From Isoptericola jiangsuensis (GTDB taxonomy: Bacteria; Actinomycetota; Actinomycetes; Actinomycetales; Cellulomonadaceae): a stretch of 64,000 bases of DNA. The notes beneath the pieces are model-generated. The model had not been told where the DNA came from. It searched no databases and was given only the letters and a program-made list of their open reading frames with translations. The translations under genes were made by a program, and so were the position numbers. Below are positions 40,054 to 47,962 of this stretch, one piece after another. How positions within the stretch are numbered: the first letter of the stretch is position 1; the number at the start of each line of letters is the position of its first letter. The stretch is from NCBI RefSeq assembly GCF_002563715.1, contig NZ_PDJJ01000001.1:2914001-2978000 (forward strand), given 5' to 3'.

Positions 40054-41388
40054 TCACTCGGAGACGGTGAAGCCCTGGTCGTTGCCGTACGCCACCGACT
40101 GCTGCTGCCATGCGGCCAGCCCGTCGGTCAGCGTCGTGCCGGACACGTAGGCCTGGCCGACGGTGTCGTTGAAGATCGAGTTCGCGTACACCTGGAACGG
40201 CAGGTACTGCCAGCCCTCGACGACGTTCGCCGCGGAGTCCGCGAGGACCTCGTTGACCTGCTGGCCGCCGAAGTACTCGAACTCCTTGCCGCGGAACTCG
40301 TCGGACTCGAGCTCGGCGGTCGTCGCGGGGAACGCGCCGCCGTCGACGCGGGTCTGGACGCCGTCGCCGGCGGTCGCGTACTCGACGAACGCGTAGGCGA
40401 GCTCGGCGTTCGCGCTCGCGGCGGGGACGGCGAGCGAGGAGCCGCCGTTCTCGGCGGTGGCGTGCTGGCCGGCCTCCCACTGGGGCATCTCGGCGACGCG
40501 CCACTTGCCGGCACCGGCGGGGACGCCCGACTCGAGGTTGGCGGGCATCCAGGCGCCGATGGTCAGGGTGGCGATGCTGCCGTCGCCGAGGCCCTGGTAC
40601 CACTCGTCGCTCCAGGAGCTGACGGGGGCGAGGAGCTCCTCGTCGACGAGCTGCTGCCAGACCTCGGTGAACGTCGAGGTGCCCTCGTCGCCCGCGAAGT
40701 CGATGGTGACGTCGGTGCCGTCGACCGTGTAGGGCTGGCCGCCGGCCTGCCAGATCATGCTGGTGGTGAACCCGGCGTCGCCGGTGTCGTTGGCGATGTA
40801 CGCCTTCGGGTCGGCCTCGTGGATGGCGCGGGCGGCCTCGAGGTACTCGTCCCAGGTGGTGGGGACGTCCACACCGACCTCGGTGAAGACCTCCTCGTTG
40901 TAGAACAGCGCCATGGGGCCGGAGTCCATCGGCAGGCCGTAGATGCCGTCGCCGCTGCGGACGGAGCCCCACGGGCCGGTGGTGAACGTGCCGTCGAGGG
41001 CGCTCGCGCCGAGGTCGGACAGGTCCGCGAGGGACTCGGAGATCGCGAACTGCGGGACCGCGTAGTACTCGACCTGCGCGACGTCGGGCACGCCGTCGCC
41101 GGCGGCGATCGCGTTCTGCAGCGCGGTGTACTGGTCGTTGCCGGTCCCGACGTTCTCGAGGTTCACGGTGACGTTCGGGTAGGCGGCCTCGAAGTCGGTG
41201 ACGACGTCCTCCAGCGTGGGCTCCCAGGCCCACACGGTGATCTCGCCGCCGGTCTCCAGCACGGAGGCGGTGTCGACGGCCTCGCCGCCGGTGCCGCCGT
41301 CGTCGGTGGAGCTGCACGCGGTGAGCGCGAGGGCGAGGGTGCCCACGAGGGCGGTGCCGCGGATCAGGCGGCGGGGTCGAGCGGTCAT
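40054..41388 (-). CDS. Extracellular sugar-binding lipoprotein (second importer)
   Basis: The product has 444 residues. A signal and lipobox (LALALTAC) come first, and the rest is a family 1 solute-binding fold (EITVWAWEPTLEDVVTDFEA, IYGLPMDSGPMALFYNEEVF). The ATG at 41388 follows GAGGA by six bases. It binds sugars outside the membrane and hands them to the two permeases encoded upstream. The ligand is not known from sequence, but galacto-oligosaccharide is likely from the neighbours. Confidence 0.92.
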   Translation of the reverse strand: MTARPRRLIRGTALVGTLALALTACSSTDDGGTGGEAVDTASVLETGGEITVWAWEPTLEDVVTDFEAAYPNVTVNLENVGTGNDQYTALQNAIAAGDGVPDVAQVEYYAVPQFAISESLADLSDLGASALDGTFTTGPWGSVRSGDGIYGLPMDSGPMALFYNEEVFTEVGVDVPTTWDEYLEAARAIHEADPKAYIANDTGDAGFTTSMIWQAGGQPYTVDGTDVTIDFAGDEGTSTFTEVWQQLVDEELLAPVSSWSDEWYQGLGDGSIATLTIGAWMPANLESGVPAGAGKWRVAEMPQWEAGQHATAENGGSSLAVPAASANAELAYAFVEYATAGDGVQTRVDGGAFPATTAELESDEFRGKEFEYFGGQQVNEVLADSAANVVEGWQYLPFQVYANSIFNDTVGQAYVSGTTLTDGLAAWQQQSVAYGNDQGFTVSE

Positions 41389-41506
41389 GACTGTCCTCAC
41401 TTCGTTGTTCGGTACGGGGTGGGCGGGTGGTGGGGCGTGCGACGGCCGGTGGGCGCCGTGGCCCCGGGGGTCGGTGCGGTGCGGGGGTGCCGGTGGTGCC
41501 GGGCGG

Positions 41507-42463
41507 TCACTCCTTGACGCTCCCGGCGGCCAGGCCGGACTGCCAGAAGCGCTGGAGGAACAGGAACGCGACGACCAGCGGCAGGATGGTCAGGAGCGCG
41601 CCGGTGATGACGAGGTTGAAGATCGCCTCGCCGCCCGCGGTGGCGGCCTGCGCGTTCCACGCGTTGAGGCCGAGCGTGAGCGGGTACCAGGACGAGTCGC
41701 GCAGCATGATCAGGGGCAGGAAGTAGTTGTTCCAGGTCGCGACCGTGGTGAACAGCAGCACGGTGACGATGCCGGGGGCGAGCAGCGGCAGGCTGACGCG
41801 GAAGAAGGTGCGGAACTCGCCGGCGCCGTCGATGCGGGCCGCCTCGAGGAGCTCGCCGGGGATCGCCTCGGCCGCGAAGGTCCACATGAGGTAGAGCCCG
41901 AACGGGGAGATGAGGGACGGCACGATGACGGCCCACGGCGTGTTCGTCAGGCCCATCTGGCTGAACATGAGGAACGTGGGCACGGCGAGCGCGGTGCCGG
42001 GCACCGCGACGGCGCCGATGACGACGGCGAACACGCCGCGCTTGCCGGGGAAGTCGAACTTGGCGAGCGCGTACCCGCCGAGGACGGCGAGGAACGTGGC
42101 GCCGCCGGCACCGAGGACGACGTACAGCACGGTGTTGACGAACCACCGCACGAACACGCCGTCGTCGTAGGCGAGCGTGGCCTGGACGTTGTCCCACAGG
42201 GCGAACGAGTCGCCGAACCACAGGCCGAAGGACGAGAAGAGGTCGGCCTGCGTCTTGGTGGCGTTGATCAGCAGCCACACGAGCGGGACGAGCGCGTAGA
42301 CGAGCACGAGGGTCGTCAGGACGGTGAGCAGCGGGCTCTTGCGGCCGCGGCCGCCGGTGCCGGGGCGCGGGGTGCGCAGGCGCGGGCCGGGGCGGCGGGT
42401 GCTCGGGGCGGGGGTCACGGTGGGAGCGGCGGCGGACGCCGGGACGGGTGCGGGCACGGTCAT
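41507..42463 (-). CDS. Sugar ABC importer permease (MalG type)
   Basis: The protein has 318 residues, with a Pro-rich cytoplasmic N-terminus and six helices. The EAA loop is in LLEAARIDGAGEFRTFFRVSLP. The ATG overlaps the stop of the first permease (ATGA), so the two are co-translated. Confidence 0.93.
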   Translation of the reverse strand: MTVPAPVPASAAAPTVTPAPSTRRPGPRLRTPRPGTGGRGRKSPLLTVLTTLVLVYALVPLVWLLINATKTQADLFSSFGLWFGDSFALWDNVQATLAYDDGVFVRWFVNTVLYVVLGAGGATFLAVLGGYALAKFDFPGKRGVFAVVIGAVAVPGTALAVPTFLMFSQMGLTNTPWAVIVPSLISPFGLYLMWTFAAEAIPGELLEAARIDGAGEFRTFFRVSLPLLAPGIVTVLLFTTVATWNNYFLPLIMLRDSSWYPLTLGLNAWNAQAATAGGEAIFNLVITGALLTILPLVVAFLFLQRFWQSGLAAGSVKE

Positions 42464-43380
42464 GCCTCCTTGCGCATGCCGCGCAGCTGCACCACGTAGG
42501 CGACCACCATGGTGATCAGGCCCATGATGATGGCGACGGTCGCGGAGTAGTTGTACTGCTGGCCGGAGAACGACAGCGAGTAGGCGTACAGGTTCGGGGT
42601 GAAGGACGTCGTGATCGCGTTCGGCGCGAGGCTCTGGAGGATGCTGGGCTCGTTGAAGAGCTGGAAGCTGCCGATGATCGAGAAGATCGTCGCGATGACC
42701 AGCGCCCCGCGGATGGCGGGCAGCTTGATGGCCGTGATGACGCGCCACTGCCCGGCACCGTCGATCTCCGCGGCCTCGTACAGGGAGTGCGGCACGACGC
42801 GCAGCGCGGAGTAGAAGATCAGCATGTTGTAGCCGACGAACTCCCAGGTGACGATGTTGCCGATGGAGGCCAGCACGAGGTCGGGCGACAGCGGGTTCGG
42901 CAGGCTGGTGCCGAGCAGGTCGTTGAGGTTGCCGACCAGCCCGAACCGGGTGCCGTACATGAAGCCCCACATGAGCGTGGCCACGACGGCGGGCACCGCG
43001 TAGGGCATGAAGATCGAGATGCGGAAGAAGCTCGTGCCGTAGAGGCGGCCGCTGTCGAGGGCGAGCGCCACGAGCAGGGCGATGCCGAGCATGATCGGCA
43101 CCTGGACGACGAGGAACAGGCCGACGCGGGCGACGCCGTCCCAGAACTGCGGGTCGCCGAGGGCGCGGGCGTAGTTGTCGAGGCCCACGAACTGCGTGCC
43201 GCCGACCATCTGGGTGCGGAACACCGACAGGTACAGCGAGTACGCGATGGGGGCGAGGAACACGAGGGTGAACACGGCCATGAAGGGGCCGACGAACATC
43301 CATCCCGTCCACCGCCGTCTGCCGGCGCGGTGGGCGACGGGGTTCGTGCTCGCCGTCGTCGGCGGAGACGTCGTCGTCAT
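42460..43380 (-). CDS. Sugar ABC importer permease (MalF type)
   Basis: The protein has 306 residues and six helices. The EAA loop is in LYEAAEIDGAGQWRVITAIKLP. The ATG at 43380 follows GGAAGAAG. It is the first gene of the leftward operon that continues with the second permease, binding protein, GH35, GH30 and GH43. Two LacI-type operators lie directly upstream. Confidence 0.93.
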   Translation of the reverse strand: MTTTSPPTTASTNPVAHRAGRRRWTGWMFVGPFMAVFTLVFLAPIAYSLYLSVFRTQMVGGTQFVGLDNYARALGDPQFWDGVARVGLFLVVQVPIMLGIALLVALALDSGRLYGTSFFRISIFMPYAVPAVVATLMWGFMYGTRFGLVGNLNDLLGTSLPNPLSPDLVLASIGNIVTWEFVGYNMLIFYSALRVVPHSLYEAAEIDGAGQWRVITAIKLPAIRGALVIATIFSIIGSFQLFNEPSILQSLAPNAITTSFTPNLYAYSLSFSGQQYNYSATVAIIMGLITMVVAYVVQLRGMRKEA

Positions 43381-43403
43381 CACTTCTTCCTTGGGCTGAC
43401 TGG

Positions 43404-43419
43404 ATGTTGACGTGAACAT
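43404..43419. promoter_or_regulatory. LacI-type operator 1, galactan operon
   Basis: ATGTTGACGTGAACAT is a near-palindrome (mismatch at one position per half), 24 bp before the first permease. Its centre is 34 bp from that of operator 2. Confidence 0.75.
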
Positions 43420-43437
43420 CGCAGCCGTGGCGTATCG

Positions 43438-43453
43438 ATGTTTACGTAAACAT
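43438..43453. promoter_or_regulatory. LacI-type operator 2, galactan operon
   Basis: ATGTTTACGTAAACAT is a perfect 16-bp palindrome between the permease gene and the divergent LacI gene. A possible -10 for the LacI gene (TAGGCT, 43458-43463) lies immediately after it, so the regulator probably controls itself as well as the operon. Confidence 0.85.
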
Positions 43454-43540
43454 GGACTAGGCTCATCGTGCATCGCCCCCGGCGAGCCGTCAAGTCACGG
43501 TCTGGTGACGACGCCCGCGGACCATCGAAGAGGAGAGCAC

Positions 43541-44647
43541 GTGAGCGACCCGGGACCGCGCCCCAGCGGCGCGTCGACCGACACCGCCCCGGCGGACGAG
43601 CCGACCACGGCCGCACGCCGCGGACGCCCCGCCGGACGCGTCCAGCGCGTCTCCATGGCCGACGTCGCCCAGCTCGCCGGGGTCTCCTCGCAGACCGTGT
43701 CCCGCGTCGCCAACGGCCACCCCAGCGTCGTGGAGACCACCCGCCGGCAGGTCCTCGACGCCATGCGACAGCTCGGCTACCGGCCCAACAGCGCCGCCCG
43801 CGCGCTGCGCTCCGGCCGGTTCCGCACGATCGGCGTCATCCTCTTCACGCTGTCCACCACCGGCAACGTGCGCACCCTCGAGGCCATCGCGACCTCCGCC
43901 GCCGCCGAGGGGTACGCCATCACCGTCATCCCCGTCGAGGCCCCCACCCAGGACGGCGTCAACGGCGCGTTCACCCGCCTCGGCGAGCTCGCCGTCGACG
44001 CCGTCATCCTGCTCATGGAGGTCCACCTCCTCGACGCCGCCAGCGTGTCCCTGCCCACCGACGTGCCCGTCGTCGTCGCCGACTCCGACGCCGGCGACCG
44101 CTACCCCGTGGTCGACACCGACCAGGCCGCCGGGTCCCGCGTCGCCGTGGAGCACCTGCTCGGGCTCGGCCACGAGACGGTCGTGCACCTCGCCGGACCC
44201 GTCGGGTCGTACGCCGGGCAGCGCCGCGAGGACGCCTGGCGCCAGGCGCTGCTCGACGCCGGACGCACCGTGCCACCCGTGCGCCGCGGCGACTGGTCCG
44301 CGGCCTCCGGCTACGAGGTCGGGCTCGAGATCGCCCGGACCGACGCGACCGCCGTGTTCGCCGCGAACGACCAGATGGCGCTCGGCCTGCTGCGGGCCCT
44401 CGCGGAGAGCGGCCGCCGCGTCCCGGCCGACGTCAGCGTCGTCGGGTTCGACGACGTCCCCGACGCCGTCGCGTTCCTGCCGCCCCTGACCACCGTCCAC
44501 CAGGACTTCGCGGAGGTCGGGCGGCGCCTCGTCACCGGGGTGCTGCGCCAGCTCGCCGAGCACACGACACCGCACGGCACCACGCTGGTGCCGACGCGGC
44601 TCGTCGAGCGCGCGAGCACCGCGCCCGCACCCGGCCGGACCACCTGA
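43541..44647 (+). CDS. LacI-family regulator of the galactan operon
   Basis: The GTG at 43541 is chosen because AGGAGAG precedes it. The product has 368 residues: a basic Ala/Pro-rich arm of about 35 residues, then the helix-turn-helix VSMADVAQLAGVSSQTVSRVANG, hinge YRPNSAARALRSG and a sensor domain ending FDDVPDAVAFLPPLTTV. It is divergent from the importer operon with two matching operators between. The inducing sugar is unknown. Confidence 0.92.
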   Translation: MSDPGPRPSGASTDTAPADEPTTAARRGRPAGRVQRVSMADVAQLAGVSSQTVSRVANGHPSVVETTRRQVLDAMRQLGYRPNSAARALRSGRFRTIGVILFTLSTTGNVRTLEAIATSAAAEGYAITVIPVEAPTQDGVNGAFTRLGELAVDAVILLMEVHLLDAASVSLPTDVPVVVADSDAGDRYPVVDTDQAAGSRVAVEHLLGLGHETVVHLAGPVGSYAGQRREDAWRQALLDAGRTVPPVRRGDWSAASGYEVGLEIARTDATAVFAANDQMALGLLRALAESGRRVPADVSVVGFDDVPDAVAFLPPLTTVHQDFAEVGRRLVTGVLRQLAEHTTPHGTTLVPTRLVERASTAPAPGRTT

Positions 44648-44651
44648 CCGC

Positions 44652-44677
44652 CCCCGCTCACTCCCCCGAGTGCGGGG
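44652..44677. terminator. Small hairpin at the convergent ends of the LacI and DUF624 genes
   Basis: CCCCG and CACTC pair with GAGTG and CGGGG across a 4-nt loop with one bulged T. It overlaps the DUF624 stop codon. It is the only candidate terminator in the 10-bp gap. Confidence 0.45.
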
Positions 44678-45305
44678 AGACGGGCTCGAGCTCCGACGGG
44701 TCGGCCCGGCGCCGCCGGAACACCCCGTGCAGCAGCAGGGCCAGCAGGTAGGCGCCGAACGACAGGCCGATCGTCGCCGCGAGGAACCCCGTCACCGGCA
44801 CGAGGTAGACGACGCACGCGCCGGTCACGGGTAGCAGCACCAGCCCGAGCGTGCGCGCCGGCTCGACCAGCGGCAGCAGCAGCGCGTTGCGCAGGCACCG
44901 GCGCAGCGGCGCGTCGAACCACGCGACCAGCGCGAACCCGTACAGCGTCGCGGCGAACCCGAAGGTCGCGGCGAGGACCGACAGCGCCCCCGCCACGGCC
45001 GTGAGCAGACCGCCCAGGTTGAGCCAGAACACGGCGCTGAACACCAGCATCAGCGTCGGCACGCCCAGGGCCAGCAGCACCCCGGTGCCCCGCCACAGGT
45101 TCGTCCGCAGCGCCCGCAGGTAGCCGCGCACGAGGTCGCCGCGCTCCTCGTCGGCATACCGCAGGGTCACCTCGAGCAGGGCGCTCGTCGCGGCCCCGAC
45201 CGTCACGACGGGCAGGCAGGTCACCAGGTACAGCACGTTGAGCACCACGAACAGCACGAACGTGGAGATCCCCTGGACCTGGCGCCCGTCGGGGTCGATC
45301 CTCAC
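44658..45305 (-). CDS. DUF624 (YesL-like) membrane protein
   Basis: The protein has 215 residues with about five membrane helices (TFVLFVVLNVLYLVTCLPVVTVGAATSALL is the first pair). The GTG overlaps the stop of the GH3 gene (GTGA). DUF624 proteins commonly sit beside polysaccharide-degrading enzymes and LplB-type importers, but their function is not known. It would share the GH3 promoter and its TCGAAGCGCTTCGA operator. Confidence 0.85.
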   Translation of the reverse strand: MRIDPDGRQVQGISTFVLFVVLNVLYLVTCLPVVTVGAATSALLEVTLRYADEERGDLVRGYLRALRTNLWRGTGVLLALGVPTLMLVFSAVFWLNLGGLLTAVAGALSVLAATFGFAATLYGFALVAWFDAPLRRCLRNALLLPLVEPARTLGLVLLPVTGACVVYLVPVTGFLAATIGLSFGAYLLALLLHGVFRRRRADPSELEPVSPHSGE

Positions 45306-47815
45306 CGCGCGTCCCCGACGGCGAGGACGGTGCGCACGGGCAGGTCGACGCTGGAGGGCCCGGCAGCGACGACGTACTCCCCCGGCTGCACCCGCAGCGC
45401 GCCGTCCAGCATCCCCGGCCCGTCCGCGTGCCACACCGCCAGGCGGGTGACGTCGACCGGCACGTCGACCACGGCCTCCGTCCCCGGCTCCAGCCGGACG
45501 CGCCGGTAGCCCAGCAGCAGCCGGACCGGTGTCGGCACGGCGACGTCGGCGCACCCGAGCGAGTACACCTGGACCAGCTCCTCGACGGCCCGCGACCCCG
45601 CGTTGGCCACGCGCACCCGCACCGTGACGACTCCCGGGGACGCCGGGTCCGCGGGGTGCAGCGGCGGGTGGTCGCGGGTCGGGGCCGGTGCGGCGACGGC
45701 GTCCGCCGACACCTCGACCCCGGCGTAGCGCACCGCGCCGTAGGTCAGGCCGTGCCCGAACGCGAAGGCCGGCACCCCCGTGGCATCCGCCGGCAGGTGC
45801 CGGTAGGTGACCTGCTGGCGGCGGGTGTCGTAGTCGAACAGGTCGCCCGCCTGCTCGGGGCGTGCGGGCCACGTCTGCGCCAGCCGGCCCGTGGGCTCGA
45901 CGGCCCCCGTGAGGACGTCGACGAGCCCGTGGCCGAGCTCCTGGCCGCCGTGGCTGCTCCACACCACCGTCGCGGCGTCCGCCACGCCCGGGCCGAGCAC
46001 GTACGGGTAGCTCGACACCAGGGTGAGCACCGCCCGCGGGTTGGCCTCGACCGCGGCACGCCACGTCCCGACCTCCGCCTCCGGGAGGAACAGGTGCGGG
46101 CGGTCCTGCGTCTCGCGGCCGCCCAGGTGCGGGTCGTTGCCGACCGCGACGAGCACCGTGTCGCAGCGCCCCGCGACCTCGGCCACCCGGGCCGCGCCCG
46201 ACTCGAGCGTCCGCACGACGAACCGCTCCGCCTCCGCCAGGGTGCGCGCCTCGGCGCACACCGCGCCCGTCCCGCGCTGGACCCGCACCCAGCGGCCCGA
46301 GCCCAGGTGCAGCAGCGACCACGAGCCGTCCGCGTGGACGTGGCGGCGGAAGCTCTCCTGCACCTCCCAGCCGCCCACCCTCGCGGCGTCGGCGCGCATC
46401 GGCCACGCTCCGCCGGTGAGCAGCCCGCCCGAGGCCTGCGACCGCAGCGTGAGCACGCCGTCGCCGCGGTCCGCCACCTCGAACCGGCACTCCTTGCCCG
46501 CCACCGCTCCGTCCGCGACGACCCGCTCCCCCGCGTCCGACACCGCCACGTACCGGCCGTCGGTCGTCCGCAGCGCCACGACGTCCGCGCCCGAGGCGAC
46601 CTCGACCCGGTCCGCGCCCCACCGTTCCCGCACGGCGTCCGCGAGCGTCACCACGTAGGGCGGCGTGCCCGAGTACCAGTCGGTGAGCACCGCGTCCGCC
46701 AGCGGACCGACCACCGCGACCGACCCCGTGGGGGTCAGCGGGAGCACGTGGTCGTCGTCGCGCAGCACCACCACACCCTTGGCCGCGGCCTCGCGGGCGA
46801 GCTCCCGGTGCGCGGGCAGGTCGAGGTCGTCGGCGCCGATCCCCGCGTACGGGTCCGCGCCGGGCCCGTCCAGCTCGCCGGTGCGGATCCGCAGCTCCAG
46901 CAGGCGCAGCACGGCGGCGTCCACGTCGTCGTCGGTGAGCAGGCCGCGCTCCAGCGCCTCGGTGACCCGGGCGATCGTGAGGTGGGAGGCCGCGTCGTCG
47001 TCGGTGAACGAGTCCACGCCCGCCCGCAGCATCGCGGCGGCACCGCCGGCCCGGTCGGCGGCGGCCCGCTGGAGGGTGACGAGGAACGTGGGGGCCGCGG
47101 CGTCCGAGACGACGGCGACCGACCGGTCCGTCCAGGACCGCAGCTCGGCCAGCAGCTCGTCCTGGAGGTGCGCGGGGACGCCGTTGACCCGGTTGTAGGC
47201 GGGCATGACCGCGGCGACGGCACCGGAGGCGACGGGCTCGCGGAACGCCGCCAGCTCCTCCTCGTGCAGGGTCCGCGGCGGGAGGTCCGACGACGTCGAG
47301 GAGCGGTCGGTCTCGTTGTTGTAGGCGAGGAAGTGCTTGAGGGTCGGCGCGGTCTTCCACACGCGCTCGTCCTCGCCCCGCAGGCCGCGGCAGTACGCCG
47401 CCCCGAGGTGACCGGTGAGGTGCGGGTCCTCGGAGTACCCCTCCTCGTTGCGTCCCCAGGCGGGATGGCGCAGCGTGTTGACGACCGGCGCCCACACGTT
47501 GAGGCTGACCGTCGGGTCGGCGGCGTGCTTGGCCCGCACCTCGGTGGCCACCGCGTCGCCGACGCGGCGCAGCAGGTCGGGGTCCCAGGCGGCCGCGAGG
47601 CCGACGGGCTGCGGGAACACCGTGGCGGTGCCGAGCCAGGCGACGCCGTGGAGGACCTCGCACCCGGTGTGGAACCGCGCCAGCCCGAGCCGGTCGACGG
47701 CGGGCATCCGCTGGTGCAGCATCGCCACCCGTTCGGCACGGGTCAGGCGGTCGAGCAGGTCCCGGGCTCGCGCGGGGGCGGGCAGCAGGTGGTCACGGAA
47801 GGCCGGCACGTCCAT
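45302..47815 (-). CDS. GH3 glycoside hydrolase with a beta-trefoil-like insertion
   Basis: The protein has 837 residues and no signal peptide. The GH3 barrel contains KHFLAYNNETDR (residues 160-171) and the nucleophile Asp238 in VVSDAAA. The second domain is interrupted at residues about 410-540 by a block resembling fascin-type trefoils (ALRTTDGRYVAVSDAG, LRSQASGGLLTGG, GRWVRVQRGTG). This is where many GH3 enzymes carry PA14. A C-terminal fibronectin-III-like domain ends it. Specificity is not clear: beta-glucosidase or beta-xylosidase are both possible. Control by the shared operator suggests action on xyloglucan-derived oligosaccharide. Confidence 0.9.
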   Translation of the reverse strand: MDVPAFRDHLLPAPARARDLLDRLTRAERVAMLHQRMPAVDRLGLARFHTGCEVLHGVAWLGTATVFPQPVGLAAAWDPDLLRRVGDAVATEVRAKHAADPTVSLNVWAPVVNTLRHPAWGRNEEGYSEDPHLTGHLGAAYCRGLRGEDERVWKTAPTLKHFLAYNNETDRSSTSSDLPPRTLHEEELAAFREPVASGAVAAVMPAYNRVNGVPAHLQDELLAELRSWTDRSVAVVSDAAAPTFLVTLQRAAADRAGGAAAMLRAGVDSFTDDDAASHLTIARVTEALERGLLTDDDVDAAVLRLLELRIRTGELDGPGADPYAGIGADDLDLPAHRELAREAAAKGVVVLRDDDHVLPLTPTGSVAVVGPLADAVLTDWYSGTPPYVVTLADAVRERWGADRVEVASGADVVALRTTDGRYVAVSDAGERVVADGAVAGKECRFEVADRGDGVLTLRSQASGGLLTGGAWPMRADAARVGGWEVQESFRRHVHADGSWSLLHLGSGRWVRVQRGTGAVCAEARTLAEAERFVVRTLESGAARVAEVAGRCDTVLVAVGNDPHLGGRETQDRPHLFLPEAEVGTWRAAVEANPRAVLTLVSSYPYVLGPGVADAATVVWSSHGGQELGHGLVDVLTGAVEPTGRLAQTWPARPEQAGDLFDYDTRRQQVTYRHLPADATGVPAFAFGHGLTYGAVRYAGVEVSADAVAAPAPTRDHPPLHPADPASPGVVTVRVRVANAGSRAVEELVQVYSLGCADVAVPTPVRLLLGYRRVRLEPGTEAVVDVPVDVTRLAVWHADGPGMLDGALRVQPGEYVVAAGPSSVDLPVRTVLAVGDAR

Positions 47816-47862
47816 GGGTCTCCTTCGGGCCGCGACGGTGCGGCAAGACGGGGCGCCCGATG

Positions 47863-47884
47863 TCGAAGCGCTTCGACCACGCTA
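47863..47884 (-). promoter_or_regulatory. Promoter and LacI-type operator of the GH3-DUF624 operon
   Basis: TCGAAGCGCTTCGA (47863-47876) is located 2 bp behind a -10 (TAGCGT on the minus strand, 47879-47884). TTGCCC (47903-47908) is a possible -35 at 18 bp. The arrangement nearly repeats that of the GH42 promoter. Confidence 0.82.
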
Positions 47885-47962
47885 GCGACCCCTCCCCCTC
47901 CCGGGCAACCGCCCCGCACGTCCCGCGCCGCCCGAGCACCGCCGCCGTGGTGCCGTGCGGGC

